DNA of 64,000 bases from NCBI RefSeq assembly GCF_007556595.1, contig NZ_VJNB01000004.1, positions 148,435 through 212,434 of the forward strand, given 5' to 3'. Within the stretch, counting starts at the first letter, position 1; the number at the start of each line of letters is the position of its first letter. The stretch comes from Tepidimonas alkaliphilus (GTDB lineage Bacteria; Pseudomonadota; Gammaproteobacteria; Burkholderiales; Burkholderiaceae_C). A program made the translations under genes and the position numbers. This document shows, piece after piece, positions 26,273-41,379 of the stretch. Under the pieces are notes generated by a model. The model was not told where the DNA came from and made no database searches. It saw nothing but the letters and a program-made list of their open reading frames with translations.

Positions 26273-26814
26273 TGACCGCGCGGGTGGTGCTGATCGGCCT
26301 GCCCGGCGCCGGCAAGACCACGGTCGGCCGGCAGCTGGCGCGGCGGCTGCAGCTGCCGTTTGTCGATTCCGATGCGGTGATCGAGGAGCGGCTCGGCTGT
26401 AGCATCCGCGAGTTCTTCGAGCGGGAGGGCGAGGAGCCGTTTCGTGACCTCGAGGAGGCGGTGCTGGAGGAGCTCACGCGCGGCGAGCCTTGTGTGCTGT
26501 CCACCGGCGGGGGGGCGGTGCTGCGTGCGGCCAACCGCCAGCGGCTGCGCGCGCGCGGGCGGGTGTTCTACCTGCGCTCCACGCCGGAGGAGCTGATGCG
26601 CCGGCTGCGCCATGACCGCACGCGCCCGCTGCTGCAGGTGACCGATCCGCTGCAGCGCCTGCGCGAGCTGCATGCCGTGCGCGACCCGCTGTATCGCGAG
26701 ACGGCCCATCACGTGATCGACACCGGCCGCCCTTCGGTGACGCTGCTGGTGCACACGATCCTGATGCAGCTGGAGCTGGGCGCCCCCGCCGAGGGTGAAG
26801 CGCCCTCCCGCTAA
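26269..26814 (+). CDS. aroK: Shikimate kinase
   Basis: 181 residues. Phosphorylates shikimate with ATP in aromatic amino acid synthesis. Walker A is GLPGAGKTTVGRQLA near residue 9, the shikimate-binding Asp is in FVDSDAVIEERLG near 34, STGGGAVLR lies near 79 and the lid arginine region is HDRTRPLLQ. It overlaps the upstream lipoprotein gene by four bases. Linkage pilQ-aroK-aroB is classical in proteobacteria. Confidence 0.97.
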   Translation: MMTARVVLIGLPGAGKTTVGRQLARRLQLPFVDSDAVIEERLGCSIREFFEREGEEPFRDLEEAVLEELTRGEPCVLSTGGGAVLRAANRQRLRARGRVFYLRSTPEELMRRLRHDRTRPLLQVTDPLQRLRELHAVRDPLYRETAHHVIDTGRPSVTLLVHTILMQLELGAPAEGEAPSR

Positions 26815-26823
26815 ACTCGCGGC

Positions 26824-27975
26824 ATGACCACATCCGCTGTCGTTGCCGAAGCCCCCGTGTCCGCGCCTGCCGCCACTGTGCTGCACACGGTGACCATCGA
26901 CTTGGGGGAGCGCAGCTACCCGATCGTCATTGGCGCCGGATTGCTGGACGATCCGGCCACCTGGGCTGGTCTGCCGCGCGCGTCCTGCGCCGCCATCGTC
27001 ACCAACACGGTGGTGGCGCCGCTGTATCTGGCGCGGCTGCGCGCGGCGTTGCAGCCGCACTACGCGCGCGTGCTGGAGGTGGTGCTGCCCGACGGCGAGG
27101 CGCACAAGGACTGGCCGACGCTGAATCGCATCTTCGATGCGTTGCTGGCCGCCGGGGCGGACCGCAAGACGGTGCTGTTCGCGCTGGGCGGCGGCGTGAT
27201 TGGCGACATGACCGGCTTTGCTGCCGCTTGCTACATGCGCGGCGTGCCTTTTGTGCAGGTGCCAACCACCCTGCTGGCGCAGGTGGACTCCTCAGTCGGC
27301 GGCAAAACGGCCATCAACCATCCGCTTGGCAAGAACATGATCGGCGCGTTTTATCAGCCGGCGCGGGTGGTCTGTGATTTGGCGACGCTCGTCACCCTGC
27401 CGCCGCGCGAGTTCGCAGCCGGCTTAGCCGAGGTGATCAAGTATGGGCCGATCGCCGATGCGGCGTTTCAGGATTGGGTGGAAGCCAACATCGAGCGGCT
27501 GGTGGCCCGCGACGCCGCCGCGTTGGCGTATGCGGTGCGGCGCAGCTGCGAGATCAAGGCCGCCGTGGTTGGGCAGGATGAGCGCGAGTCTGGCCTGCGC
27601 GCGATCCTCAACTTTGGCCACACCTTCGGCCACGCGATCGAGGCGGGGCTCGGCTACGGCGTCTGGCTGCACGGCGAGGCGGTGGGCTGCGGCATGGTGA
27701 TGGCTGCGGAGCTGTCGCGTCGCCTTGGCCTGGTGTCGGCGGCGTGGGTGGCGCGGCTGGAGCGGCTGGTGGCCGCCGCTGGCTTGCCGGTGCGTGCGCC
27801 GACGCTGGGGGCCGACAACACCGCGCGTTACCTGGAGCTGATGCGCATCGACAAAAAGGCCGAAGGGGGCGAAATTCGCTTTGTCCTGGTGAATGAGGCT
27901 GGGCAGGCGATGGTGCGCCCCGTGCCCGATGCGCTGGTGGCCGAGGTCATTGAGGCGCGTGGCTCCGCGACGTGA
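26824..27975 (+). CDS. aroB: 3-dehydroquinate synthase
   Basis: 383 residues. Converts DAHP to 3-dehydroquinate with NAD and a divalent metal. Motifs: [12 protein letters not shown], the NAD-binding [32 protein letters not shown], and metal ligands in the [13 protein letters not shown] and [11 protein letters not shown] segments. The ATG follows aroK by nine bases, so the two are co-transcribed. The first ~20 residues are Ala/Val-rich and extra to the core. Confidence 0.97.
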   Translation: MTTSAVVAEAPVSAPAATVLHTVTIDLGERSYPIVIGAGLLDDPATWAGLPRASCAAIVTNTVVAPLYLARLRAALQPHYARVLEVVLPDGEAHKDWPTLNRIFDALLAAGADRKTVLFALGGGVIGDMTGFAAACYMRGVPFVQVPTTLLAQVDSSVGGKTAINHPLGKNMIGAFYQPARVVCDLATLVTLPPREFAAGLAEVIKYGPIADAAFQDWVEANIERLVARDAAALAYAVRRSCEIKAAVVGQDERESGLRAILNFGHTFGHAIEAGLGYGVWLHGEAVGCGMVMAAELSRRLGLVSAAWVARLERLVAAAGLPVRAPTLGADNTARYLELMRIDKKAEGGEIRFVLVNEAGQAMVRPVPDALVAEVIEARGSAT

Positions 27976-28006
27976 CCCGCGGTGGCCTACAAAAGGCTCT
28001 GGTCCC

Positions 28007-29254
28007 ATGACTTCGCAGCTGCCTGCGCTGGCGCAACAAGCGGCTGCCCGGGTTGCCGTTGATGCATGGCCAGCCGGGGCGCTGGCCCCGTGGGCGTGCG
28101 ACCCGACGCGTAGCCGCGGACGGCGCCACCCGGAGCCGCCGGCGCCGACGCGCAATCCCTTCCAGCGCGACCGTGACCGCGTCATCCACTCCACCGCGTT
28201 TCGCCGGCTGGTTTACAAGACGCAGGTCTTCCTCAACCACGAGGGCGATCTGTTTCGCACGCGGCTGACGCACTCGCTGGAGGTGGCGCAGCTGGGCCGC
28301 AGCATCGCCCGGGCGCTGGGCCTGCATGAGGATCTGGTGGAGGCGATCGCGCTGGCGCACGACCTGGGGCACACGCCGTTTGGGCATGCCGGGCAGGAGG
28401 CGCTCAACGCCTGCCTGCAGGCCGACGACGGCCCGTGGGCCGCCGAGCCGCGCGGGCCGGATGAGCCGCACGGGGGCTTTGAGCACAACCTGCAAAGCTT
28501 GCGGGTGGTGGATGAGCTGGAGCAGCGCTATCCGGAGTTTGACGGTCTCAACCTCAGTTTCGAGACGCGCGAGGGCATCCTGAAGCACTGCGCGCGCGCC
28601 AACGCCGAGTGGCTGGAGGCGCGCGAGCCCGGCGGCGTGGGGGCGCGCTTTCTGCGCGGCGAGTCGCCGTCGCTGGAGGCGCAGCTGGCCAATGTGGCCG
28701 ATGAGATCGCTTACAACGCGCATGACATCGACGACGGCGTGCGCAGCGGCTTGCTGACGCTGGAGCAGCTGGAGCAAGTCGAGCTGTTCGACGCGTTTCG
28801 TCGCGAGGCGCTGGCGCAGCATCCGCACCTGAGCGGGCGGCGGCTGTTGTATGAGTCCATCCGGCGCATGCTCAGCGCGCAGGTGTATGACGTCATTGCC
28901 GCCACGCGCGCAGCGCTGGCCGCCGCGGGCGTGCAGTCCGTGGAGGACGTGCGCGCGCAGCCGCCGCTGCTGGGCTTTTCCCCGACGATGCGCGAGGCGT
29001 CGCTGCGCCTGAAGCGCTTTTTGCTGGTGCATCTTTACCGCCACCCGCAGGTGATGGAGACCACGGCGCGCGCGCGTCAAGTGGTGGTGGATTTGTATCG
29101 CGCCTACTGTGCCGACCCTGCGCAGCTGCCGGCGCAGCGGCGCCGCGGCGGCCTTTCGCTGCGGCGGCAGGTGGCTGACCACATCGCTGGCATGACCGAC
29201 CGCTACGCCATCCGCGAGCACGAGCGGCTGACCGGCCAGCGGCTGTTCGGCTGA
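28007..29254 (+). CDS. dgt: dGTP triphosphohydrolase-like HD protein
   Basis: 415 residues of the HD family, deoxyguanosinetriphosphate triphosphohydrolase-like. Metal-binding motif: the His of LTHSLEVAQLGRS and the HD pair of LAHDLGHTPFGHAG. NVADEIAYNAHDIDDG supplies the later Asp. It hydrolyses dNTPs to nucleoside plus triphosphate and so affects the nucleotide pool. ATG 28007 gives a 31-bp gap to aroB. Some dGTPases limit phage, but this copy sits in a conserved housekeeping location. Confidence 0.93.
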   Translation: MTSQLPALAQQAAARVAVDAWPAGALAPWACDPTRSRGRRHPEPPAPTRNPFQRDRDRVIHSTAFRRLVYKTQVFLNHEGDLFRTRLTHSLEVAQLGRSIARALGLHEDLVEAIALAHDLGHTPFGHAGQEALNACLQADDGPWAAEPRGPDEPHGGFEHNLQSLRVVDELEQRYPEFDGLNLSFETREGILKHCARANAEWLEAREPGGVGARFLRGESPSLEAQLANVADEIAYNAHDIDDGVRSGLLTLEQLEQVELFDAFRREALAQHPHLSGRRLLYESIRRMLSAQVYDVIAATRAALAAAGVQSVEDVRAQPPLLGFSPTMREASLRLKRFLLVHLYRHPQVMETTARARQVVVDLYRAYCADPAQLPAQRRRGGLSLRRQVADHIAGMTDRYAIREHERLTGQRLFG

Positions 29255-29257
29255 CCC

Positions 29258-30475
29258 ATGGCGGCGCAGCCCGGCATTCCCCCGGCGGCGCGGCTGATCG
29301 TGCTGGTCGGCGTGGCCAGCGCGATGCACGTCGGCAAGCTGCCGCCGGCGCTGCCGCTGCTGGCGCGCGAGCTGGGGGTGACGCTGGTGCAGGGGGGCTT
29401 CCTGCTGTCCATGATCCAGCTGGCCGGCATGACGCTGGGGGCGATCCTCGGCCAGGTGGCCGACCGCATCGGCCCGCGGCGCGTGATGCGGGCGGGGCTG
29501 GCACTGCTGGCCGCTGGCAGCGCCGCCGGGGCGATGGCGTCTTCGCCCGCCGGCCTGCTGGCCGCGCGCGCGCTGGAGGGCACCGGCTTCCTGATGACGG
29601 TGCTGCCGGCGCCGGGGCTGATCCGCCGCGCCGCGCCGCAGCCGGCGGATCAGGCACGCGCGCTGGGCTGGTGGGGCGCCTACATGCCGATTGGCGCGGC
29701 GCTCGGGCTGGCACTGGCGCCGCCGCTGGACGCGGTGCTGGGCTGGCGCGCGGCGTGGGGGCTGCTGGCGCTGCTGGCGCTGGCCTGCGCCGCGCTGGTG
29801 GGCAGGCGGGTGCCGGCCGATGCGCCACGCGCCCCGGATGTGGGGACGGGCGCGGCGCTGCGGGCGGCGCTGCAGGGCCTGCGCGCGACACTGGCGGCCC
29901 CGGGGCCGTGGCTGGTGGCGCTGGCGTTCGGCGTCTACTCGGGTCAGTGGCTGGCGCTGGTCGGCTTCCTGCCGACGGTCTACGCCGGGGCCGGCTGGTC
30001 CGCCGCGGCGGCCGGCTGGGCCGGGGCGCTGGCCGCCGGGGTCAACCTGAGCGGCAACGTGCTGGCCGGGCGGCTGCTGGCGCGCGGCTGGCCGGTGCGG
30101 CGGCTGTTCGGGCTGGGCTACGGCGTGATGGCCGTCGGCGCGGTCGGCGCCTTCACCCTGCCGCCGCTGCCCGCCTACGCCGCGGCGCTGGCGTTCTCCG
30201 CGCTGGGCGGGTTGGTGCCGGGCACGCTGTTCGCGCTGGCGGTGCGACTGGCGCCGTCGCCGGCCACGGTGTCGACCACCGTCGGCTGGGTGCAGCAGCT
30301 CTCCTCGCTCGGGCAGTTCGCCGGTCCGCCACTGGTGGCGGCGCTGGCCGCGCGCAGCGGCGGCTGGCAGTGGTCGTGGTTGTTCAACGTGGCATGCTGC
30401 GCGGCCGGCGCGCTGCTGGCGCTGGCGCTGGACGCGCGCTGGCGGCGGCTGGCCGGCGCGCCGGTGCGGGTCTGA
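29258..30475 (+). CDS. Major facilitator superfamily transporter
   Basis: 405 residues with about 12 hydrophobic helices. The MFS loop motif between helices 2 and 3 is GQVADRIGPRRVMRAG near residue 67. The substrate cannot be read; the fold resembles the cyanate/sugar-efflux branch. The ATG lies three bases after the dgt stop, so it may be co-transcribed with it. GC content is very high. Confidence 0.88.
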   Translation: MAAQPGIPPAARLIVLVGVASAMHVGKLPPALPLLARELGVTLVQGGFLLSMIQLAGMTLGAILGQVADRIGPRRVMRAGLALLAAGSAAGAMASSPAGLLAARALEGTGFLMTVLPAPGLIRRAAPQPADQARALGWWGAYMPIGAALGLALAPPLDAVLGWRAAWGLLALLALACAALVGRRVPADAPRAPDVGTGAALRAALQGLRATLAAPGPWLVALAFGVYSGQWLALVGFLPTVYAGAGWSAAAAGWAGALAAGVNLSGNVLAGRLLARGWPVRRLFGLGYGVMAVGAVGAFTLPPLPAYAAALAFSALGGLVPGTLFALAVRLAPSPATVSTTVGWVQQLSSLGQFAGPPLVAALAARSGGWQWSWLFNVACCAAGALLALALDARWRRLAGAPVRV

Positions 30476-30490
30476 ACGGAGGACGCGCCG

Positions 30491-31222
30491 ATGGCCCGCC
30501 TGCCCCGCCTCAGCGTGCCCGCTCAGGCGCACCTCGTGGTCTGGCGCGGCCACGACGGGCGGCCGGTGTTCGTCGACGATGCCGACCGGCAGGCGCTGCG
30601 CGACGCGCTGGCGGAGCTGGCCGAGCGCGAGCAGGTGGCGGTGCACGGCTGGGCGTGGCTGGCGGCGCAGGTCTGGCTGCTGGTGACACCGGCGGAGGCC
30701 GAGGGGCTGCCGCGCCTCATGCAGGGGCTGGGGCGACGCTACGTGCGCCGGTTCCACGCCCGCCACGGCGGCCGCGGCACGCTGTGGGAAGGGCGCTACC
30801 GTGCCACCGTGCTGGCGCCGGACTGGGTGCTGCCGGCGCTGGTGTTCGTCGAGACGCTGCCGGTGCAGGAGGGGCTGGCCGCCAGCGCCGAGGCGTGGCC
30901 GTGGAGCAGCCATCGCCACCACGCCGGCCTGCAGCCGCAGCGCGGCCTGCAGCCGCCGGCCGGATGGTGGGCGCTGGGCGACACGCCGTTTGCGCGCGAG
31001 GCCGCCTGGCGTCGCCGCGTGGCCGAGGGGCTGGACGCCGCGGACCGCCAGCGCCTGCACGACGCGGCGGTCAAGGGCTGGCCGCTCGGTGACGACGCCT
31101 TCCTGCGCGCGCTGCAGGAGGCCGCCGGCGGGCGGCGGGTGCGGCCGGCCCGTCCCGGCCGGCCGCGCCGGAATGATCTGTCCCCAAATAATGGAGGCGA
31201 TCGATCCGCCCTGGAAAAATAG
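30491..31222 (+). CDS. RAYT/IS200-like (Y1 transposase) family protein lacking catalytic residues
   Basis: 243 residues that align by eye with REP-associated tyrosine transposases. It has MARLPRLSVPAQAHLVV at the start, RHGGRGTLWEGRYRATV near 91-107 and WPWSSHRHHAG near 136-146. The catalytic HUH motif, normally PNHVHLL, reads AAQVWLL at 58-64, with both His lost. The catalytic Tyr region, normally YIELNPV, reads FVETLPV near 119-125, with Phe in place of Tyr. The frame is nonetheless intact and in step with its neighbours. It lies 15 bp after the MFS gene and 90 bp before gltB. It probably cannot cut DNA; it may bind it. Confidence 0.8.
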   Translation: MARLPRLSVPAQAHLVVWRGHDGRPVFVDDADRQALRDALAELAEREQVAVHGWAWLAAQVWLLVTPAEAEGLPRLMQGLGRRYVRRFHARHGGRGTLWEGRYRATVLAPDWVLPALVFVETLPVQEGLAASAEAWPWSSHRHHAGLQPQRGLQPPAGWWALGDTPFAREAAWRRRVAEGLDAADRQRLHDAAVKGWPLGDDAFLRALQEAAGGRRVRPARPGRPRRNDLSPNNGGDRSALEK

Positions 31223-31239
31223 TACTCCGACCCCAAATA
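31182..31239 (+). repeat. Pair of CCCCAAATA direct repeats at the RAYT-gltB junction
   Basis: CCCCAAATA occurs at 31182-31190 (inside the end of the RAYT-like gene) and at 31231-31239 (after its stop), 49 bp apart. The wider contexts CTGTCCCCAAATAATGG and CCGACCCCAAATATTCC are alike. AT-rich words are rare here, so the pair stands out. They may be remnants of a REP-type element tied to the RAYT gene. Confidence 0.4.
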
Positions 31240-31312
31240 TTCCGGTTGCCACCGCGCGCGCGTTCGGCTATCCTGCGGGCTTTCCCCCGTCCTTTCCGTC
31301 AGGAGCTCGAGC

Positions 31313-36067
<4,755 letters not shown>

Positions 36068-36104
36068 AGGCGGGGCGCGGTCACGCACTGGAGGATTCGA
36101 GACC

Positions 36105-37570
<1,466 letters not shown>

Positions 37571-37571
<1 letters not shown>

Positions 37572-37597
37572 GCCTGCGGCAGGGCGGCAAGCAGGCT
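37571..37597 (+). terminator. Stem-loop immediately after gltD
   Basis: AGCCTGC (37571-37577) pairs with GCAGGCT (37591-37597) across a 13-base GC-rich loop. It begins at the last base of the gltD stop codon. No T-tract follows, so it may protect the mRNA end or help Rho rather than terminate by itself. Confidence 0.4.
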
Positions 37598-37710
37598 CGC
37601 GCGGGCGCGATCAGTCCGGCGTCGCGCGCGGGGCGGCTGCGCCGATGGGGCGGCCTTAGGGGGTGCTGCGGCAGGCTCGCAAGGCGCCTGCATGTTCTCG
37701 GGTCATCCCT

Positions 37711-37733
37711 TATGATCCGGCCAGGGTTATGAT
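37711..37733 (+). promoter_or_regulatory. Candidate -10 elements of the mla operon
   Basis: Two TATGAT hexamers, at 37711-37716 and 37728-37733, lie 28-50 bp before mlaF in an otherwise GC-rich gap of 189 bp. No convincing -35 is seen for either. They are the only AT-rich promoter-like words ahead of the long mla-ibaG-murA-his gene run. Confidence 0.3.
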
Positions 37734-37760
37734 TCGCGCCCTGCAGATACCCCCAACTGT

Positions 37761-38588
37761 ATGATGAGCCGCGAGGTTTTGGTCGAGTTGCGCGACGTCG
37801 TCTTTGGCTATGACGATCGCTTGGTGCTCGACCGCGTCAGCCTGCATGTGCCGCGCGGCAAGGTCACCGCGCTGCTGGGGGCGTCCGGGGGAGGAAAAAC
37901 CACGTTGCTGCGGCTGATCGGCGGGCAGCTGCGCGCGTCATCGGGGCAGGTGCTGTTTGACGGGGTGGACGTGGGCCAGCTCGACCGCGCCGGTTTGTAT
38001 GCGATGCGCCGGCGCATGGGGCTGCTGTTCCAGTTTGGGGCGCTGTTCACCGACATGTCGGTGTATGACAACGTGGCCTTTCCGCTGCGCGAGCACACCC
38101 GCCTGCCCGAAGCGTTGATTCGCGACATCGTGCTGATGAAGCTGCAGGCTGTCGGCTTGCGCGGCGCGCGTGATTTGATGCCAGCGGAGCTCTCCGGCGG
38201 CATGGCGCGGCGCGTGGCGCTGGCGCGCGCCATCGCGCTGGATCCGGAACTGGTGATGTATGACGAGCCTTTTGCCGGGCTGGATCCGATCTCGTTGGGC
38301 ACCGCCGCGCGCCTGATCCGCCAACTTAACGACACCCTGGGGTTGACCAGCTTGTTGGTGTCGCACGAGCTCGAGTGGGTTTTTCAGCTGGCCGATCATG
38401 TGATCGTGCTGGCCAACGGTCGAGTGGCGCTGGAGGGCGCGCCGCAGGAGGTGCAGCGCAGCGACGACCCGTTGATCCGGCAATATGTCCAGGCGGCGCC
38501 CGACGGGCCCGTGCGCTTTCACTACCCGGCGCCCAGCGTCGAGGATGATTTTGGCCCGCCGAGCCGGTCGGTCGAGGAGGGGGCATGA
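37761..38588 (+). CDS. mlaF: Phospholipid transport ATP-binding protein MlaF
   Basis: 275 residues. ATPase of the MlaFEDB complex, which moves phospholipids between the inner membrane and the periplasmic carrier MlaC. Walker A GASGGGKTTL near residue 40, Q-loop FQFGALFTDMSV, signature LSGGMARRVALARAIALD and Walker B ELVMYDEPFAGLDP. The C-terminal extension (residues ~245-275) is typical of Mla ATPases. It starts ATGATG at 37761, with either ATG possible. Overlaps mlaE by four bases. Confidence 0.96.
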   Translation: MMSREVLVELRDVVFGYDDRLVLDRVSLHVPRGKVTALLGASGGGKTTLLRLIGGQLRASSGQVLFDGVDVGQLDRAGLYAMRRRMGLLFQFGALFTDMSVYDNVAFPLREHTRLPEALIRDIVLMKLQAVGLRGARDLMPAELSGGMARRVALARAIALDPELVMYDEPFAGLDPISLGTAARLIRQLNDTLGLTSLLVSHELEWVFQLADHVIVLANGRVALEGAPQEVQRSDDPLIRQYVQAAPDGPVRFHYPAPSVEDDFGPPSRSVEEGA

Positions 38589-39370
38589 GGAGCGGCGCTT
38601 GGTTGGCTGCCTTGGGCTTGGCGGTGCGCGCCAAGCTGGCTGATTGGGGCTACGGCGCGCGGCTGTTTGCGCATGTGTTGGCGGGCACCGGCGCGGCCTG
38701 GCGGCGCTTCGGTTTGGTGCGCAACCAGATTCATTTTTTGGGCAACCATTCGTTGTCCATCATCACCGTCTCGGGCCTGTTTGTGGGCTTTGTGCTGGGC
38801 TTGCAGGGTTACTACACCTTGCAACGCTATGGTTCCACCGAGGCGTTGGGCTTGCTGGTGACGCTGAGTCTGGTGCGCGAGCTGGGGCCGGTGGTAACGG
38901 CGCTGCTGTTTGCCGGGCGCGCCGGCACGTCGCTGACCGCCGAGATCGGCCTGATGAAGGCCGGCGAGCAGTTGAGCGCCATGGAGATGATGGCGGTCGA
39001 TCCGATCGAGCGCGTGCTGGCGCCGCGCTTTTGGGGCGGCGTGATCGCCGTGCCGCTGCTGGCGGCGGTGTTCAGCACCATGGGCATCGTGGGCGGTTGG
39101 GTGGTGGGCGTGCTGCTGATCGGGGTCGATGGCGGCGCGTTCTGGAGCCAGATCCAAAGCGGCGTGGATGTGTGGGCCGACGTGGGCAACGGGGTGATCA
39201 AAAGCGTGGTGTTTGGCGTGGCGGTGACGTTCATCGCGCTGCTGCAAGGCTACGAGGCCCAGCCGACGCCCGAAGGGGTGGCGCGCGCCACCACCCGCAC
39301 CGTCGTGATGGCGTCGCTCACCGTGCTGGGGCTGGACTTTATTCTGACCGCGCTGATGTTTTCGGTCTGA
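38585..39370 (+). CDS. mlaE: Phospholipid transport permease MlaE
   Basis: 261 residues, the inner-membrane permease of the Mla transporter. Conserved blocks: GNHSLSIITVSGLFVGFVLG, LVRELGPVVTALLFAGRAG, ALTAEIGLMKAGEQLSAM-like segment and MAVDPIERVLAPRFW. Five to six hydrophobic segments. Overlaps mlaF by four bases; mlaD follows after 22 bp. Confidence 0.96.
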   Translation: MRSGAWLAALGLAVRAKLADWGYGARLFAHVLAGTGAAWRRFGLVRNQIHFLGNHSLSIITVSGLFVGFVLGLQGYYTLQRYGSTEALGLLVTLSLVRELGPVVTALLFAGRAGTSLTAEIGLMKAGEQLSAMEMMAVDPIERVLAPRFWGGVIAVPLLAAVFSTMGIVGGWVVGVLLIGVDGGAFWSQIQSGVDVWADVGNGVIKSVVFGVAVTFIALLQGYEAQPTPEGVARATTRTVVMASLTVLGLDFILTALMFSV

Positions 39371-39392
39371 TCGAAACCAAGGGAAGCGACGG

Positions 39393-39869
39393 ATGCAACG
39401 CTCCAAAATCGATGTCTGGGTTGGGCTGTTCGTGCTGCTGGGGGCAGCGTCCATCTTGTTCTTGGCGCTGCAGGCGGCCAATCTGCTCAACCTGAACCTG
39501 GCGCCGACCTATCGCGTCACCGCCACCTTCGACAACATCGGCTCGCTCAAGCCCAAGGCGGCGGTGCGCAGCGCCGGCGTGCGGGTCGGGCGCGTGGAGT
39601 CCATCGCCTTCGACGATCAGACCTTCCAGGCGCGGGTGGTGATGGCGTTGGAGTCGCGCTACGCTTTTCCCAAAGACAGCTCGTTCAAGATCTTGACCAG
39701 CGGCCTGCTGGGCGAGCAGTATGTCGGCATCGAGCCCGGCGGGTCGGATCAAAACTTGGCCGATGGCGATGTGGTGACGCGCACCCAATCGGCGGTGGTG
39801 CTGGAAAACCTCATTGGCCAGTTCCTGTTCAACAAGGCCGCTGAAATGGGAGGGGGAGAGTCGCGATGA
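39393..39869 (+). CDS. mlaD: Phospholipid-binding MCE protein MlaD
   Basis: 158 residues: one N-terminal transmembrane helix (VGLFVLLGAASILFLALQA) and a single MCE domain (YRVTATFDNIGSLKPKAAVR, GVRVGRVESIAFD). Hexamers form the periplasmic pore above MlaE. GLLGEQYVGIEPGG is the conserved pore-loop region. Its stop overlaps the mlaA start (ATGA). Confidence 0.95.
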   Translation: MQRSKIDVWVGLFVLLGAASILFLALQAANLLNLNLAPTYRVTATFDNIGSLKPKAAVRSAGVRVGRVESIAFDDQTFQARVVMALESRYAFPKDSSFKILTSGLLGEQYVGIEPGGSDQNLADGDVVTRTQSAVVLENLIGQFLFNKAAEMGGGESR

Positions 39870-40606
39870 CACACGACGGTTTAGGTGGGCGCAACCTCGC
39901 CGCCCGATGGCGCTGGGGTGTGGCTTCGGGTCTGCTGGCCTCGGCCTTGCTGGGCGGTTGCGCCACGGCGCCCGACGCGCATCCCGCCGATCCCTTAGAG
40001 CCCTTGAACCGCGGCGTCTATCGGTTCAACGAGGCTTTGGACGAGGCGGTGCTCAAGCCGGTGGCCAAGGGGTATGTGGAGGTGGTGCCGCAGCCGCTGC
40101 GCACCGGCGTGGGCAACTTTTTCGCCAACTGGCGCGACCTGTGGTCAGCGGTCAACGCCACGCTGCAAGCGCGTCCGCAGCCGGCAGCGGAAAACTTCAT
40201 GCGCTTTGCGGTCAACACGGTGTTCGGCCTTTTGGGGGTCTTGGATGTGGCCAGCGAGATGGGCATCCCGCGCACCACGCTGGACTTTGGCCACACGCTG
40301 GGGCGCTGGGGCGTGCCAGCCGGCCCTTATTTGGTGCTGCCGCTGCTGGGCCCCTCCACGGTGCGCGACACCGTGGCGCTGCCGGTGGACCGGCGTGGCG
40401 ATGCGGTGGCGCAGGGCATCGACGATGTGGGCACGCGCAACGCCGCGCAGGGCCTGCGATGGGTGGACACGCGCGCGGGCTTGCTGCGGGCTGGCGATTT
40501 GCTGGATCAGGTGGCGCTGGACAAATACAGTTTCACCCGCGACGCTTACCTGGCGCGGCGTCAGCGACAAGTGCAGCAGGCGCGGGGAGAGGAGGATCAG
40601 GAGTGA
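39866..40606 (+). CDS. mlaA: Outer-membrane lipoprotein MlaA (VacJ)
   Basis: 246 residues. The lipobox is LGGC near residue 32. The domain has the family blocks DPLEPLNRGVYRFNEALD, FFANWRDLWSAVNATLQ, ENFMRFAVNTVFGLLGVLD and TLGRWGVPAGPYLVLPLLG. It forms a doughnut in the outer membrane that removes misplaced phospholipids and hands them to MlaC. In E. coli this gene lies apart from mlaFEDCB; here it sits inside the operon, as in other betaproteobacteria. Confidence 0.95.
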   Translation: MTHDGLGGRNLAARWRWGVASGLLASALLGGCATAPDAHPADPLEPLNRGVYRFNEALDEAVLKPVAKGYVEVVPQPLRTGVGNFFANWRDLWSAVNATLQARPQPAAENFMRFAVNTVFGLLGVLDVASEMGIPRTTLDFGHTLGRWGVPAGPYLVLPLLGPSTVRDTVALPVDRRGDAVAQGIDDVGTRNAAQGLRWVDTRAGLLRAGDLLDQVALDKYSFTRDAYLARRQRQVQQARGEEDQE

Positions 40607-40701
40607 GTGCGCCCGCAATCACCATCGAAACACGAGCAAACCTTTGCGATGCGTTGGGGCGACAGGGGAACTCTGACGCCGCGCCGCGTCTCGGATCGAA
40701 C

Positions 40702-41379
40702 ATGCGACACCAAGCCCAACACGATGTGCGTTTGCCAACCGCCTTGCGTCTGCCTCGGCGCGGGTGGATGGCGGCGGTTTTGTTCAGCGCCGCGGCGCTG
40801 GCTTGGCCGCGCGCCTGGGCGGCCGACCCCATGGAGGCGCCCGATGCGCTGATCCAGCGCGTGGCCAACGAAGTCTTTGAAGCGGTCAAGCGCGACCCGG
40901 CGATCCGCTCGGGCGACCTGGGCCGCATCACCGCCTTGGTGGACACCAAGCTGATGCCGCATGTGGACTTTGAGCGCATGACGGCCTCCGCAGTCGGGCG
41001 TTTTTGGCGCCAGGCCACGCCGGAGCAGCGCCAGCGCCTGATGGCCGAATTCAAGACGCTGCTGGTGCGCACCTACTCCGGCGCGCTGACGCAGATCACG
41101 GACCAGACACTGGTGATCCGCCCGCTGCGCTCAGCGCCCGACGCCAACGAGGTGGTGGTGCGCTCCGAAATCCGCGGCAAAGGCGACCCGATCCAGCTCG
41201 ACTACCGGCTGGCGCGCACGCCGCAAGGCTGGAAGGTCTATGACCTGAACGTGCTGGGCGTGTGGCTGGTGGACACCTACCGCACCCAGTTCGCGCAGGA
41301 AATCAACGCGCGCGGGCTGGACGGCCTGATCCAGACGTTGAGCGAGCGCAACCGCAGCGCCCATGCATCCCGCTCCTGA
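40702..41379 (+). CDS. mlaC: Periplasmic phospholipid carrier MlaC
   Basis: 225 residues from ATG 40702, with a signal peptide (MAAVLFSAAALAWPRAWA) ending near AWA|AD. The MlaC/Ttg2D domain contains LVDTKLMPHVDFERMTASAVG, FWRQATPEQRQRLMAEFKTLLVRTYS and WKVYDLNVLGVWLVDTYR. It shuttles lipid between MlaA and MlaD. A GTG at 40603 is in frame and would add 33 residues, but the ATG fits the signal peptide better. Its end overlaps mlaB by 17 bp. Confidence 0.94.
   Translation: MRHQAQHDVRLPTALRLPRRGWMAAVLFSAAALAWPRAWAADPMEAPDALIQRVANEVFEAVKRDPAIRSGDLGRITALVDTKLMPHVDFERMTASAVGRFWRQATPEQRQRLMAEFKTLLVRTYSGALTQITDQTLVIRPLRSAPDANEVVVRSEIRGKGDPIQLDYRLARTPQGWKVYDLNVLGVWLVDTYRTQFAQEINARGLDGLIQTLSERNRSAHASRS

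Noticed and set aside
28007..29254. dgt as an anti-phage defence gene
   Set aside because: The gene sits in the conserved aroK-aroB context and has ordinary HD motifs. There is no partner gene that would suggest defence.
27947..31252. A 1101-codon open frame on the minus strand opposite dgt, the MFS gene and the RAYT-like gene
   Set aside because: The low-complexity Arg/Gln/Pro composition and the lack of motifs mark it as a shadow of the genes on the plus strand.
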